A stretch of DNA of 16,645 nucleotides from DATJZH01 sp035499215 (GCA_035499215.1 DATJZH010000102.1:1-16645); one strand, 5' to 3'; counted from the first letter of the stretch, positions 7,310 to 14,888 are shown. Numbers and translations are program-made. The notes: a model not told the origin generated them from the letters alone.

Positions 7310-7373
7310 TGACGATCCGCAGTCTGCTGACATACGTCGCCGGGCCGCTCGGTGCAGGCCGCGAACGACGCGA

Positions 7374-8108
7374 TCACACCACGCGTTTGCGGATCCGGCG
7401 CAGGCCGGGGTACCGCTGGCCCGCACTGCGACGCATCCGGTCGACTCGGTACGCGGTCTCCAGGCGAAGTCGCTTCGGCAGGCGGGCGAAGCTGAAGTCC
7501 GGGTAGCCTCTGTTGAATGGCTGCTGGGTCCACATTTCAGGGGCTGGCGGGGCAAGCAGCGTAAATGCCGCGGTGCGGTCGTCGAAGACGGCGTCGAGGC
7601 GCCAGCTGGGCTCGAGTCTCATGTGACGGAACATCTGGGCGACCGCCGGGATGGGGATGTCGTCCATCAGCAGCTTTCCGCCGATTTTCAGCGACCGGGT
7701 GATGTAGTGCCAGTCCAGCTCAGGGAACGGGAACGAGTGCGCGCCGTCGATGAACGCCACGTCCAACGTGCGGTCACGGCCGAGCAGGGAGGGCAGCACA
7801 TCGTCCGACAGGCCTACGACGAAGCTGATCCGGCTGTCGTCGAGTCCGATCCGCTGGCAGTAGCCGCGGACCAGCTGGTGCTCGGCGGGATCGGGGCTGA
7901 TGGCGGTATGGTGCGCGCCGCAGGCGGCGAACACCACTGTCGACGCGCCGACGCCTGTCTCGATCGTCGAGCCGCCATGTACCGCGGATCTGCGGATTCC
8001 CTCGAGCGCCCCGGGCAGGGCATCCCAGCGGGCCTCCCCGCCCAGGTGGAAGGAGGGCTTGTCGGTCAGCAGCCGCTGAACGATGTCCAGACCGTGCGTG
8101 GTCGTCAT
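7374..8108 (-). CDS. Class I SAM-dependent methyltransferase
   Basis: This 244-residue protein starts at ATG 8108 with AGGG about ten bases upstream. Motif I is STIETGVGASTVVFAACG (47-64), with the Glu and glycine loop that bind S-adenosylmethionine. A second acidic loop is AISPD (69-73). DVAFIDGAHSFPFPELDW (116-133) carries the DGxH signature of the Methyltransf_24-type family, and KIGGKLLMDDIPI (141-153) is the following strand. Enzymes of this kind often methylate sugars or peptide scaffolds; here the neighbours suggest O- or N-methylation of a repeat-unit sugar, which is inference. It is the last gene of the leftward operon, 242 bases after the flippase stop, with a doubtful small ORF in between. 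The C-terminal 60 residues are Arg-rich. Confidence 0.82.
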   Translation of the reverse strand: MTTTHGLDIVQRLLTDKPSFHLGGEARWDALPGALEGIRRSAVHGGSTIETGVGASTVVFAACGAHHTAISPDPAEHQLVRGYCQRIGLDDSRISFVVGLSDDVLPSLLGRDRTLDVAFIDGAHSFPFPELDWHYITRSLKIGGKLLMDDIPIPAVAQMFRHMRLEPSWRLDAVFDDRTAAFTLLAPPAPEMWTQQPFNRGYPDFSFARLPKRLRLETAYRVDRMRRSAGQRYPGLRRIRKRVV

Positions 8109-8150
8109 GTCAAGATGTCCCTGTGGTTGTCGTAGGCCGAACAGATTCTC

Positions 8151-8354
8151 CTATGCGCAGTACCTATCCGCCTTATTCGCCGCTGTTTGAAAAGCCCCAG
8201 ATCTTCTTGTCAGGCTGGCCCCGTTCCTTGGACTATTCGGTCTCCAGATGCGCGAGATCGTGTTCCCAGCCGCGGCGCTCATTCCGATGAGCATGAGGTC
8301 TGTTCCGCCGAGCCTCGTGCTGCCATTAGTCATCGTGCCGCGCTCGCCGCTCAT
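8151..8354 (-). CDS. Possible small ORF (67 aa) coupled to the flippase stop
   Basis: ATG 8354 overlaps the flippase TGA as ATGA, and the frame runs 67 codons to TAG, ending 42 bases before the methyltransferase start. The only notable segment is TDLMLIGMSAAAGNTI (18-33), mildly hydrophobic. Third-position GC falls well below that of neighbouring genes after the first 30 codons, suggesting a decayed or non-coding tail. I recognise no family. Overlap geometry and position favour a real or former gene, composition argues against it. Confidence 0.28.
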   Translation of the reverse strand: MSGERGTMTNGSTRLGGTDLMLIGMSAAAGNTISRIWRPNSPRNGASLTRRSGAFQTAANKADRYCA

Positions 8355-10309
8355 TTTAGTAGTTGCCCGTCGCCGCTTGCAGGATCAATATCGGCCAGGA
8401 CCTGCGGTTTAAACGTACCCGCCCTGGCGGGAACCGCGCTTGCACCTGGCTGGTGCCGGAAATTGCCGTGCTCCCCGGATTCGGCGCGGCCCGGGCTGGC
8501 GCGGTGACTTTGGTGGGGCGCGGCAGCGGGATCCCAGCGCAGAAGGGCGACGACCTCCTGGTACACCGGCAGGCTGCCGGTGAGACCCGGATGCGACGGC
8601 GGCGCGGTCATGCCGGGCACGGCCGGCGCGGGGGCGGCCGCGGCAGGCAGCGCCCGGACTGCGGTCTCGCGGCCGGCCGGGCCGTGCGGCGAGGTACCCG
8701 GATCCGCTGATGCCCGGGCGGGATCTGCGCAGACCGGCGCGATCGCGGTGGCGTTCCCGCCTGCCGGTGCCGGCTGCGGCGCGTCTTGCCCGGCCAGGGC
8801 TGGCCTTAGCTCGGCGAGGACCGGCCGCATCCTGATGCTGAGCAGCCCGGTCGCGATGACCGCCGCCGCTGCGCCGGCCGCGCATGCGGCAAGGTCGCCG
8901 GGGATCAGCTTTGCCGCCGCCCGGGCGGCAGCGCCGGCCGCGGCGGCGGAGGCCAGCGGGAGCCACAGCCGCGCGCCGAGGGCGCGGGCGCGGATGCCGG
9001 CCCTGCTCAGCTCGGTCAGGTACCACGGCAGGACCACGCACCCGGCGACCGCGAGGCCGGCGATCGCGACCCCGGCGATGCCGCCGAGGCGGGCCCCGGC
9101 TATCAGCGAGGGAATGAGCGCGAGCAGCCAGACGAGCTGGACGGTGAACACCGCGCGGGAGCGGGCCAGCACGACGAAGTAGTCATAGGCGAGCCAGAAG
9201 AGGATGCGCAGCGCGCCGAGCAGCGCCAGCCATGCCAGTGCCCGGGCCGCGGGCTCCCAGCGGGGGCCGTAGACGAGGCTGACCAGCGGCACCGCCGATC
9301 CGCTCAGGAGCAGGCAGACCGGCAGCGTCGCGGCGCCGAGCAGCGCCGCCGCGGACACGAAGCTGGTGCGCATGGCGGCCGGCCGGTGCTGGAGCCGTGC
9401 GAACAGCGCCGGCGCGACGCTGCGGACCGGCGTGGAGAACATGTTGACCGGCCAGCTCGACAGGTTCCACGCCAGCACGTAGAAACCGAGCGCGGTCGCG
9501 CCGAGGACGTGCCCGGCAACGAGGTTATCGACGTTGGCGACGAGGAACACGATGAAGCTCGACCCGGCCAGCGGCAGCCCGAACCGCATCAGCTTGCGGG
9601 CCTTTGCCTTGTCGAAGCCGGGCCGCGGCGGCAGCGGCGCGAATATCATGATCACGATCCCGCCGGCCAGGGCCCCGGCCACCGAGCCGACCGCCAGGCT
9701 CATCGCGCCGAACCCGGTCCAGGCGAGGCCGACCGACACGGCGGCGCCCAGCCAGCCGGTGACCTGGTCGGCGATCATCTTGCGGTCCTGGCGGAAGTAC
9801 CGCTCCAAAAGAGCCGCCGGCACGGCCACGACACCATCGGTGACGATGCTCAGCGCCAGCACCCGGACGACCGGGGCGGCGGCCGGGGCGCCCATCGCCG
9901 CCGCGAACGCCGGCGCGGCGGCGAACAACCCGGCGTAGAGCAGCAGGCTCGAGGCCACCGAGATCGTCACGACCGTGGGCGCGATCTCGGCCGGCTCGCC
10001 CGGCCAGCGGACGATCGCCAGGCTCACCCCCAGCTCGTTGAAACTCAGGATCGCCAGCAGCGCGACGAAGGCGACCGCGGCCGTGCCGAACTCGTGCGGG
10101 CCCAGCAGCCGGGCCAGCAGAATGCCGATCCCCAGCTGGCCGAGCCGGCCAGCCGCGGTGCTGAAAAAGCTCCAGCCCAGGGCCCGGGACGCCAGGCCGG
10201 CCAGCGTGCCCTTCTCGCCCAGCAGCCGCCCCGCCAGGCGGTCCCGCGACCGGGAGCCGGCGCCCGGACCCGGCTTGCGCCGGGCACGGTGAGCCGGCTC
10301 GCGGGGCAT
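8351..10309 (-). CDS. Wzx-type polysaccharide flippase with long C-terminal extension
   Basis: This 652-residue protein starts at ATG 10309, whose A is shared with the upstream TAA (TAATG), with GGAG three bases before it. Residues 1-40 are basic and hydrophilic. From GWSFFSTAAGRLGQLGIGIL (45-64) through LARLLGPHEFGTAAVA (65-80) it matches the polysaccharide biosynthesis (MATE/MVF-like) flippases, with about 14 hydrophobic segments up to residue 490. GFDKAKARKLMRFGLPLAGS (231-250) marks the repeat between the two six-helix halves. It would move the undecaprenyl-linked repeat unit across the membrane. Most relatives stop near 450-490, whereas here residues 495-652 form a Pro/Ala-rich, apparently disordered cytoplasmic tail. 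The upstream frame remains open to 11611 but is the shadow of the aminotransferase gene and not part of this protein. Confidence 0.88.
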   Translation of the reverse strand: MPREPAHRARRKPGPGAGSRSRDRLAGRLLGEKGTLAGLASRALGWSFFSTAAGRLGQLGIGILLARLLGPHEFGTAAVAFVALLAILSFNELGVSLAIVRWPGEPAEIAPTVVTISVASSLLLYAGLFAAAPAFAAAMGAPAAAPVVRVLALSIVTDGVVAVPAALLERYFRQDRKMIADQVTGWLGAAVSVGLAWTGFGAMSLAVGSVAGALAGGIVIMIFAPLPPRPGFDKAKARKLMRFGLPLAGSSFIVFLVANVDNLVAGHVLGATALGFYVLAWNLSSWPVNMFSTPVRSVAPALFARLQHRPAAMRTSFVSAAALLGAATLPVCLLLSGSAVPLVSLVYGPRWEPAARALAWLALLGALRILFWLAYDYFVVLARSRAVFTVQLVWLLALIPSLIAGARLGGIAGVAIAGLAVAGCVVLPWYLTELSRAGIRARALGARLWLPLASAAAAGAAARAAAKLIPGDLAACAAGAAAAVIATGLLSIRMRPVLAELRPALAGQDAPQPAPAGGNATAIAPVCADPARASADPGTSPHGPAGRETAVRALPAAAAPAPAVPGMTAPPSHPGLTGSLPVYQEVVALLRWDPAAAPHQSHRASPGRAESGEHGNFRHQPGASAVPARAGTFKPQVLADIDPASGDGQLLK

Positions 10310-11502
10310 TATCTCCGGACCCCGGCCGCCGGGCCCGCCGCCGGCGAGGCACCAGCGGATGCGCCCGCCGCGGCCCGCAGTCCCGCGGCGCCGCGGATCA
10401 CCGAGACGACCAGGTCCTGCTCCGGCTCGCTCATCTCGTGGAAGAGCGGGAGGATCAGCGCCGAGGAGGAGAGCCGCTCGGTCACCGGCAGCCGCGGGCG
10501 GGGCCAGCTCGCGTACGCGGGCTCGGCATGCGCGGCCATGATGCCGCGCCGGGCGGACACGCCGGCGTCGGCGAGCCGGCCCAGCAGCTCGTCCCGGCCG
10601 ACCGGGAAGCCGTCGGGCAGCAGCACCCAGAAGGACTGGTAATTGGTGGTGCCGTGATCGGGATCCCCGATCATCGCCAGGCCCGGGATGCCCGCCAGCA
10701 GGCCACGGTAGCGCTCCGCCAGGGCACGCCGCCGCGCGATCAGCCGGGGCAGCCTGGCGAGCTGGACCAGGCCGACCGCGGCCTGGATATCGGTCATCCG
10801 GTAGTTGAACCCGACCTCCAGGTAATGCTCGGTCACCGGCTGCCTGCTGACATGCCGCAGCGCCGCGCTGACGTCCATGCCGTGCTCCCGCAGCCTGCGC
10901 AGCCGGGCCGCCAGCCCCGCATCCGCCGTGACCAGCATCCCGCCCTCGCCGGTGGTCAGCAGCTTGCGCGGATGGAAGGAGAACGCCGCGAGCATCGCGC
11001 CGGCGCCCGCCGGCCGGCCCCGGTACGTCGACCCGGCGGCACACGCCGCGTCCTGGACCACAGCGACGCCCCGCGGCTCGCACACCGCCCGGACGCCGTC
11101 CAGGTCGGCGGGCACGCCGGCCTGATCGACCAGGATCACAGCGCGGGTCCGGCCGGTGAGGTGCGGCTCCACGGTCTGCGGGGTCAGATTCTGGGTGGCC
11201 AGATCCACGTCCGCGAAAACCGGCCTGGCGCCCACATACCGCGCCGCGTTCGCGGTCGCGATGAACGACAGCGACGGGACGATCACCTCGTCCCCCGGCC
11301 CGATCCCGGTCGCCACCAGCGCCAGGTGCAGCGCGGCGGTGCACGAGGACACCGCGACCGCGTGACCGGCACCGATCGCCGCGGCGAACGCCTCCTCGAA
11401 CTCCGCCACCCGCGGTCCCTGCGCGATCCAGCCCGAGGCGACCGCCGCCGCCGCAGCCGCCGCCTCCTCCTCGCCCAGCCAGGGCCGCATCACCGGGATC
11501 AT
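10309..11502 (-). CDS. DegT/DnrJ/EryC1/StrS-family PLP sugar aminotransferase
   Basis: The 397-residue protein makes an amino sugar nucleotide by transferring an amino group, normally from glutamate, to a keto sugar. It starts IPVMRPWLGEEE as this family does, has SGWIAQGPRVAEFEEAFA (23-40), the phosphate-binding SSCTAALHLAL (52-62), GDEVIVPSLSFIATANA (70-86), VVQDAACAAGSTYRG (148-162) with Asp151 contacting the pyridine nitrogen, and SFHPRKLLTTGEGGML (175-190) with the PLP Lys180. GFNYRMTDIQAAVGLVQL is the family's substrate and dimer region. ATG 11502 was chosen over ATG 11535 because it overlaps the epimerase stop as TGATG and starts at the conserved N-terminus. The last 25 residues are a low-complexity Ala/Gly tail. 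With the nearby Gfo/Idh/MocA dehydrogenase it could be a WlbC/WbpE-like 3-aminotransferase. Confidence 0.93.
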   Translation of the reverse strand: MIPVMRPWLGEEEAAAAAAAVASGWIAQGPRVAEFEEAFAAAIGAGHAVAVSSCTAALHLALVATGIGPGDEVIVPSLSFIATANAARYVGARPVFADVDLATQNLTPQTVEPHLTGRTRAVILVDQAGVPADLDGVRAVCEPRGVAVVQDAACAAGSTYRGRPAGAGAMLAAFSFHPRKLLTTGEGGMLVTADAGLAARLRRLREHGMDVSAALRHVSRQPVTEHYLEVGFNYRMTDIQAAVGLVQLARLPRLIARRRALAERYRGLLAGIPGLAMIGDPDHGTTNYQSFWVLLPDGFPVGRDELLGRLADAGVSARRGIMAAHAEPAYASWPRPRLPVTERLSSSALILPLFHEMSEPEQDLVVSVIRGAAGLRAAAGASAGASPAAGPAAGVRR

Positions 11503-12467
11503 CAGGCACCGGCCCCGGCAGCCGCGCGCCACCACGCCACCAGCCGCGCCAGGCCCTCGTCCAGGCCCACCTCCGGCTTCCAGCCCAGCCGCTCCCGCGC
11601 CCGGGACACATCAGCCAGCCGCCGCGTCACGGCGTTGACCCCGCGGGGCGGACCGAATTCCAGCGGCAGCCGCGACCCCATCGCCCGCTGCAGCGCCGCC
11701 GCGAGCTCCGCCAGGCTCGTCTCCGTGCCGCTGCCGATGTTGAAAACCTCGTCCGTGGCCTCGCTGACCGCGGCCAGCAGATTCGCCCGGGCGATATCCC
11801 CGGTGAACACGAAGTCCATCGTCTGCCCGCCGTCACCAAGGACCAGCGGCGGCAGGCCACGCTCGATCCGCTCCATCCACCGGATCAGCACCTCGGTATA
11901 CACCCCGTGCACATCCATCCTCGGCCCGTACACGTTGAAGTACCGCAGCACCACATAATCCAGCCCCCGCATCGCGCGGAAACTGCGCAGCAGGCCCTCA
12001 TTGAAAACCTTCGCCGCGCCGTACAAAGTGTCATTGGCATACGGATGATGACGCTCAGCCGTCGGGAAGTCCTCCGCCATCCCGTAGACCGACGCCGAGG
12101 ACGCCGCCACCACCTTGCGCACGCCCGCCCCGGCCGCCGCCTCCACCACCTCATAAGTACCGTCCACCAGCACCTCCAGCGCCAGCCGCGGCTCGCTCGC
12201 GCACTGCGTTATCCGGATAGCGGCCTGATGGAACACCACATCAATGCCCGGCATCAGCGAGCGAACCAGACCCCGATCCCGGATATCGCCACGGACCAGC
12301 CGGACAGAGCCGCTCTCACGCGCCGCGGCCAGGTTCTCCGGCCGCCCCCGCACGAAATTGTCCAGCACCACGATCTCCCCGGCACCGGCCGCCACCAGCT
12401 GATCCACAATCGCCGACCCGATAGTCCCCGCGCCGCCCGTGACGAGGAATCTCCGACCTGGTATCAC
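11502..12467 (-). CDS. NAD-dependent sugar-nucleotide epimerase/dehydratase (extended SDR)
   Basis: Starting at GTG 12467 the protein has 321 residues. It carries FLVTGGAGTIGSAI (7-20) with the GxxGxxG NAD-binding loop, VVLDNFVRG (33-41), GDIRDR (60-65), HQAAI (80-84), ASSASVYG (122-129) and the catalytic YGAAK (Tyr149, Lys153), then RYFNVYGPRM and a GxGxQTMDFVFTGDIA-like segment (GDGGQTMDFVFTGDIARA), as in UDP-glucose/UDP-GlcNAc 4-epimerases and related decarboxylases/dehydratases. The exact reaction cannot be told from motifs. AGGAGG four bases upstream supports GTG 12467 over ATG 12518, which has no ribosome site and adds a run of arginines. It is first in the leftward operon and overlaps the aminotransferase start by one base. 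Confidence 0.92.
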   Translation of the reverse strand: MIPGRRFLVTGGAGTIGSAIVDQLVAAGAGEIVVLDNFVRGRPENLAAARESGSVRLVRGDIRDRGLVRSLMPGIDVVFHQAAIRITQCASEPRLALEVLVDGTYEVVEAAAGAGVRKVVAASSASVYGMAEDFPTAERHHPYANDTLYGAAKVFNEGLLRSFRAMRGLDYVVLRYFNVYGPRMDVHGVYTEVLIRWMERIERGLPPLVLGDGGQTMDFVFTGDIARANLLAAVSEATDEVFNIGSGTETSLAELAAALQRAMGSRLPLEFGPPRGVNAVTRRLADVSRARERLGWKPEVGLDEGLARLVAWWRAAAGAGA

Positions 12468-12471
12468 GTGC

Positions 12472-12477
12472 CCTCCT
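12472..12477 (-). promoter_or_regulatory. Ribosome binding site deciding the epimerase start
   Basis: On the minus strand AGGAGG reads here, followed by GCAC and then GTG 12467. It is the strongest ribosome site in the window and fixes the start 17 codons downstream of the first ATG. Confidence 0.8.
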
Positions 12478-12549
12478 ACGTCAGCGATATCCGAGCGCCT
12501 CCTTCTGCGCCTCGTCATGCGGCGCGCTGCCGCGAGTGACAGCCGCGAC

Positions 12550-12566
12550 CGCCTGACGTTCAGGCG
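12550..12566. promoter_or_regulatory. Perfect 7-bp inverted repeat, candidate operator
   Basis: CGCCTGA, CGT, TCAGGCG forms a perfect 7-bp inverted repeat 83 bases upstream of the epimerase GTG. A minus-strand TTGACT (5 of 6 to the -35 consensus) lies eight bases beyond it, so a bound protein could block that promoter, although no good -10 was found. No T tract follows on either strand, which makes a terminator less likely. Confidence 0.35.
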
Positions 12567-12848
12567 AGGACGAAGTCAAAGATGGACAGATCACCCTTCT
12601 GGCCTACCTGTTGGCATTTAACGTAGCCCTTTGGCAGCTGACCTTCTCGGTACATGATCAGGGACTTATCCATCGAGTAACAGCAGGACGCGGAACTTCT
12701 GCAGGATACTAGAGCAAGTTCCCCTGCGCCTCGCTCTTAAGGTAATGCCGATGCGCGACATGATAAGGCACTCGCCAAGCCGCTCGTATTGAACGTTACA
12801 TGCTCGCCTGGCTCCGCCCGGGCCGACCGGAAAGTACCGGAGTGGTTC

Positions 12849-12974
12849 ATGGCAGAGGTGCGCAGAAAGGGCCGCCAGGCAGCGTATCCGGCGGCGATGC
12901 CGGAGCTTTATGAACTCGCGGACAGCGTGCCGCCGCGCGCGCTACGCTGCGAGCGCGAACTGCGTAACGTGTAA
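12849..12974 (+). CDS. Possible 41-aa small ORF ending inside the 7-bp repeat
   Basis: ATG 12849 has GGAG at a near-ideal spacing (six intervening bases) and the frame runs 41 codons to TAA 12972-12974, which lies in the first GTGTAAA unit. The product is charged, with MAEVRRKGRQAAYPAAM at the N-terminus, and has no membrane segment. Third-position GC is about three quarters, lower than in the established genes. I recognise no family. It may be a leader peptide or chance. Confidence 0.22.
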   Translation: MAEVRRKGRQAAYPAAMPELYELADSVPPRALRCERELRNV

Positions 12975-12994
12975 AGTGTAAAGTGTAAAGTGTA
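12969..12994. repeat. 7-bp tandem repeat GTGTAAA (3 full units plus GTGTA)
   Basis: Three exact copies of GTGTAAA are followed by GTGTA, with no mismatches, about 120 bases upstream of the dehydrogenase start. The reverse strand reads TTTACAC, whose TTTACA resembles a -35 hexamer. Such a short perfect AT-rich array stands out against this GC-rich background and could be a multi-copy binding site or a slippage-prone spacer. Confidence 0.9.
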
Positions 12995-13111
12995 TCGCAG
13001 TCTGTCCTAAATTCCTGCGCATAATCGCACGGTGCGACCAATTTCCGGATGGATGTGGTGATCTTTACCGCGAGACCATAGCGGGAGGCAGTAATTAACG
13101 ACTGCGTTGGG

Positions 13112-14161
13112 ATGGCACCGGTCGGTCTGGCTGTGGTGGGTGCGGGCTACTGGGGGCCGAATCTGGTCAGGGCCGCGCTGGGGACTGCGGCCGTCCGGCT
13201 GAGGTGGCTGTGCGACCTGGACGCGGAGCGAGCGCGGGCCGTTCTGGGTTACCACTCGACGGTGCGGGCGACGTCTTCCTTCGATGAGGTGCTGGCCGAC
13301 CGGGCGGTGGCCGCGGTCGTCATCGCGACGCCGGCGGCGACGCATTTCGGGCTGGCGGGCGCCGCCCTGGCGGCGGGCAAGCATGTCCTGGTGGAGAAGC
13401 CGCTGACCTCCTCGGCTGCCGAGGCAGGCAGGCTGATCAAGCAGGCGCGCCAGTCGCGTCTGGTGCTGATGTGCGATCACACCTACTGCTACACGCCGGC
13501 CGTGCGGCAGGTCCGGGAGCTCGTCCGGTCGGGAGAGATCGGCGATGTGCAGTTCGTCGACTCGGTGCGGATCAACCTGGGCCTGGTGCAGCCTGACGTG
13601 GACGTGCTGTGGGACCTCGCGCCGCACGACCTGTCGATCCTGGACTTCGTCCTGCCCGGCGACGTCGTCCCGGTCGCGGTGGCCGCGCATGCGGCGGACC
13701 CGATCGGCGCGGGCCGGGCGTGCATGGCCTACCTGTCAGTCTGGCTGTCCAACGGCGCGCTGGCCCACGTTCACGTCAACTGGCTGAGTCCGGTGAAGAT
13801 CCGGACAGCGGTCTTCGGCGGCTCGAAACGGACCATTGTCTGGGACGACATGAACCCGGCCGCGCGGCTGATGATCTACGATCGCGGCGTGGACCGCCTG
13901 CCGGCTGATCCGGTGGCCGCGGAGGACCGCAGGCAGGCGCTGATCTCCTACCGGACCGGCGACATCCGCGTCCCGGCACTGCCGGAACGCGAGGCGCTGC
14001 TGTCGGTGCTGGCGGAGTTCGCCGGTGCCATCCGCGCGGGGCGGCAGCCGATCACCGATGCCGCGGCAGGCCTGCGGGTGACCGCGCTTCTTGAGGCGGC
14101 GTCGCGCAGCGCGGGATGCGGGGGCGCGAGGATCCCGGTCAGGACCGGGGGGATCAGATGA
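13112..14161 (+). CDS. Gfo/Idh/MocA-family sugar-nucleotide dehydrogenase, WlbA/WbpB-like
   Basis: This is a 349-residue NAD(P)-dependent oxidoreductase. The N-terminal Rossmann domain holds VGLAVVGAGYWGPNLVRA (4-21), CDLDAERA (34-41), VVIATPAATHF (69-79) and HVLVEKPLTSS (91-101), with the family EKP at 95-97. The C-terminal alpha/beta substrate domain contains LWDLAPHDLSILDF (166-179), where His172 fills the conserved catalytic-region histidine. GxGYWGPN and the DLxPHDLS segment are characteristic of WlbA/WbpB proteins, which oxidise C3 of UDP-GlcNAcA for later amination. That substrate is inferred from similarity and from the aminotransferase across the divergent promoter. ATG 13112 lacks a good ribosome site but fits the family N-terminus exactly. 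The gene lies 16 bases before the acyltransferase and is probably co-transcribed with it. Confidence 0.9.
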   Translation: MAPVGLAVVGAGYWGPNLVRAALGTAAVRLRWLCDLDAERARAVLGYHSTVRATSSFDEVLADRAVAAVVIATPAATHFGLAGAALAAGKHVLVEKPLTSSAAEAGRLIKQARQSRLVLMCDHTYCYTPAVRQVRELVRSGEIGDVQFVDSVRINLGLVQPDVDVLWDLAPHDLSILDFVLPGDVVPVAVAAHAADPIGAGRACMAYLSVWLSNGALAHVHVNWLSPVKIRTAVFGGSKRTIVWDDMNPAARLMIYDRGVDRLPADPVAAEDRRQALISYRTGDIRVPALPEREALLSVLAEFAGAIRAGRQPITDAAAGLRVTALLEAASRSAGCGGARIPVRTGGIR

Positions 14162-14177
14162 TCAGAGCGCTGCCGCC

Positions 14178-14888
14178 ATGAGATGTGCCGGCGCCGACAG
14201 CGGTGGCCGGGACCTCCTGCTCATGGGCGCTGGCGGATTCGGCCGCGAGACCGCTCAGGCGGTGCAGGCGCTGAACGGGAGCGGCGCCGCCTGGCGACTC
14301 CTTGGCTATGTCGACGACGACCCGCGGCGGCATGGCACGATCGTGGCCGGCACTGCGGTCCTGGGCGGCCGGGACGTGCTCCGGCAGCGGTCGGAGGCCT
14401 CCGTCGTGGTATGCACGGGCCGGCCCGCCGACTACGTCAGCCGGATGCGCATCGTCAGCGAGCTGGGCCTGCCGAAGGAGCGTTACGCCACGATCGTCCA
14501 CCCGAGCGCGGCGGTCTGCGCGTCATCGTCGCTAGGGCCCGGCTGCGTCCTGCTGGCTCATGTCGCCCTGACGGCAGCGGTTCGCGTGGGCGCGCACGTC
14601 GCCATCATGCCGCACGTCACGCTGACCCACGACGACGTGATCGGTGACTTCGCCACTATCGCGTCAGGGGCCCGCCTCGGCGGCGAGGTCCGGGTCGAGC
14701 GGGCCGCTTACCTCGGCGCCGGGGCGACAATCGGCGAGAACCGCACGATCGGAGCGTTCGCGCTCGTGGGGATGGGATCTGTGGTAACCCGAGATATACC
14801 GCCGTGCGAAATCTGGGCGGGCGTCCCAGCGCGCCGCCTCAGGGCCGCCGACATACCGCCTGATCTCCCGCAGATGGCCGGCCAATAG
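14178..14888 (+). CDS. NeuD/PglD-family hexapeptide-repeat sugar acyltransferase
   Basis: The 236-residue protein starts at ATG 14178 in a frame open further upstream. It has an N-terminal Rossmann-like domain, DLLLMGAGGFGRETAQAV (12-29) and LLGYVDDDP (41-49), as in NeuD/PglD enzymes, then a left-handed beta-helix from about 105 (ATIVHPSAAVCASSSLG) to 205. The catalytic-type His151 lies in TLTHDDVIGDFA, corresponding to the PglD His that activates the sugar amine. It ends with the cap PPCEIWAGVPARRLR (208-222). Members transfer acetyl groups from acetyl-CoA to amino or hydroxyl groups of UDP sugars. Here it probably acylates the amine made by the DegT enzyme, taking the place WlbB/WbpD fills in other loci. 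There is no clear ribosome site; translation may be coupled through the 16-base gap. Confidence 0.88.
   Translation: MRCAGADSGGRDLLLMGAGGFGRETAQAVQALNGSGAAWRLLGYVDDDPRRHGTIVAGTAVLGGRDVLRQRSEASVVVCTGRPADYVSRMRIVSELGLPKERYATIVHPSAAVCASSSLGPGCVLLAHVALTAAVRVGAHVAIMPHVTLTHDDVIGDFATIASGARLGGEVRVERAAYLGAGATIGENRTIGAFALVGMGSVVTRDIPPCEIWAGVPARRLRAADIPPDLPQMAGQ

Larger units (their letters stand above)
12468..13111. promoter_or_regulatory. 644-base divergent intergenic region between the two sugar-gene operons
   Basis: This gap separates the leftward epimerase operon from the rightward dehydrogenase operon. It is AT-richer than its surroundings at 12565-12800 and 12960-13100. It contains a 17-base palindrome (12550-12566) with a minus-strand TTGACT at 12579-12574 nearby, a possible 41-codon ORF (12849-12974), the 7-bp tandem repeat (12969-12994), and a plus-strand -10-like CATAAT (13020-13025). 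GGGAGG at 13083-13088 is too far from ATG 13112 to serve it well. No RNA gene or transposon end was recognised at 12567-12848. Confidence 0.5.

Noticed and set aside
9386..10642. 418-codon open frame on the plus strand
   Set aside because: It is antisense to the flippase, and its translation is an Arg/Asp/Gln-rich low-complexity sequence typical of a shadow frame.
10310..11611. Upstream extension of the flippase frame, suggesting a 1086-residue fusion protein
   Set aside because: The extension is Gly/Arg-rich and overlaps the aminotransferase in another frame. A start with a ribosome site and stop/start overlap exists at 10309.
10438..11958. 506-codon open frame on the plus strand
   Set aside because: It lies opposite the aminotransferase and epimerase genes, which have clear catalytic motifs. 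Its translation is Arg/Pro/Gln-rich with no motif, as expected for an antisense shadow in GC-rich DNA.
13094..13111. ATT start for the dehydrogenase, correctly spaced from GGGAGG at 13083-13088
   Set aside because: ATT initiation is very rare, and ATG 13112 fits the conserved family N-terminus. The ribosome-site spacing is the only support.
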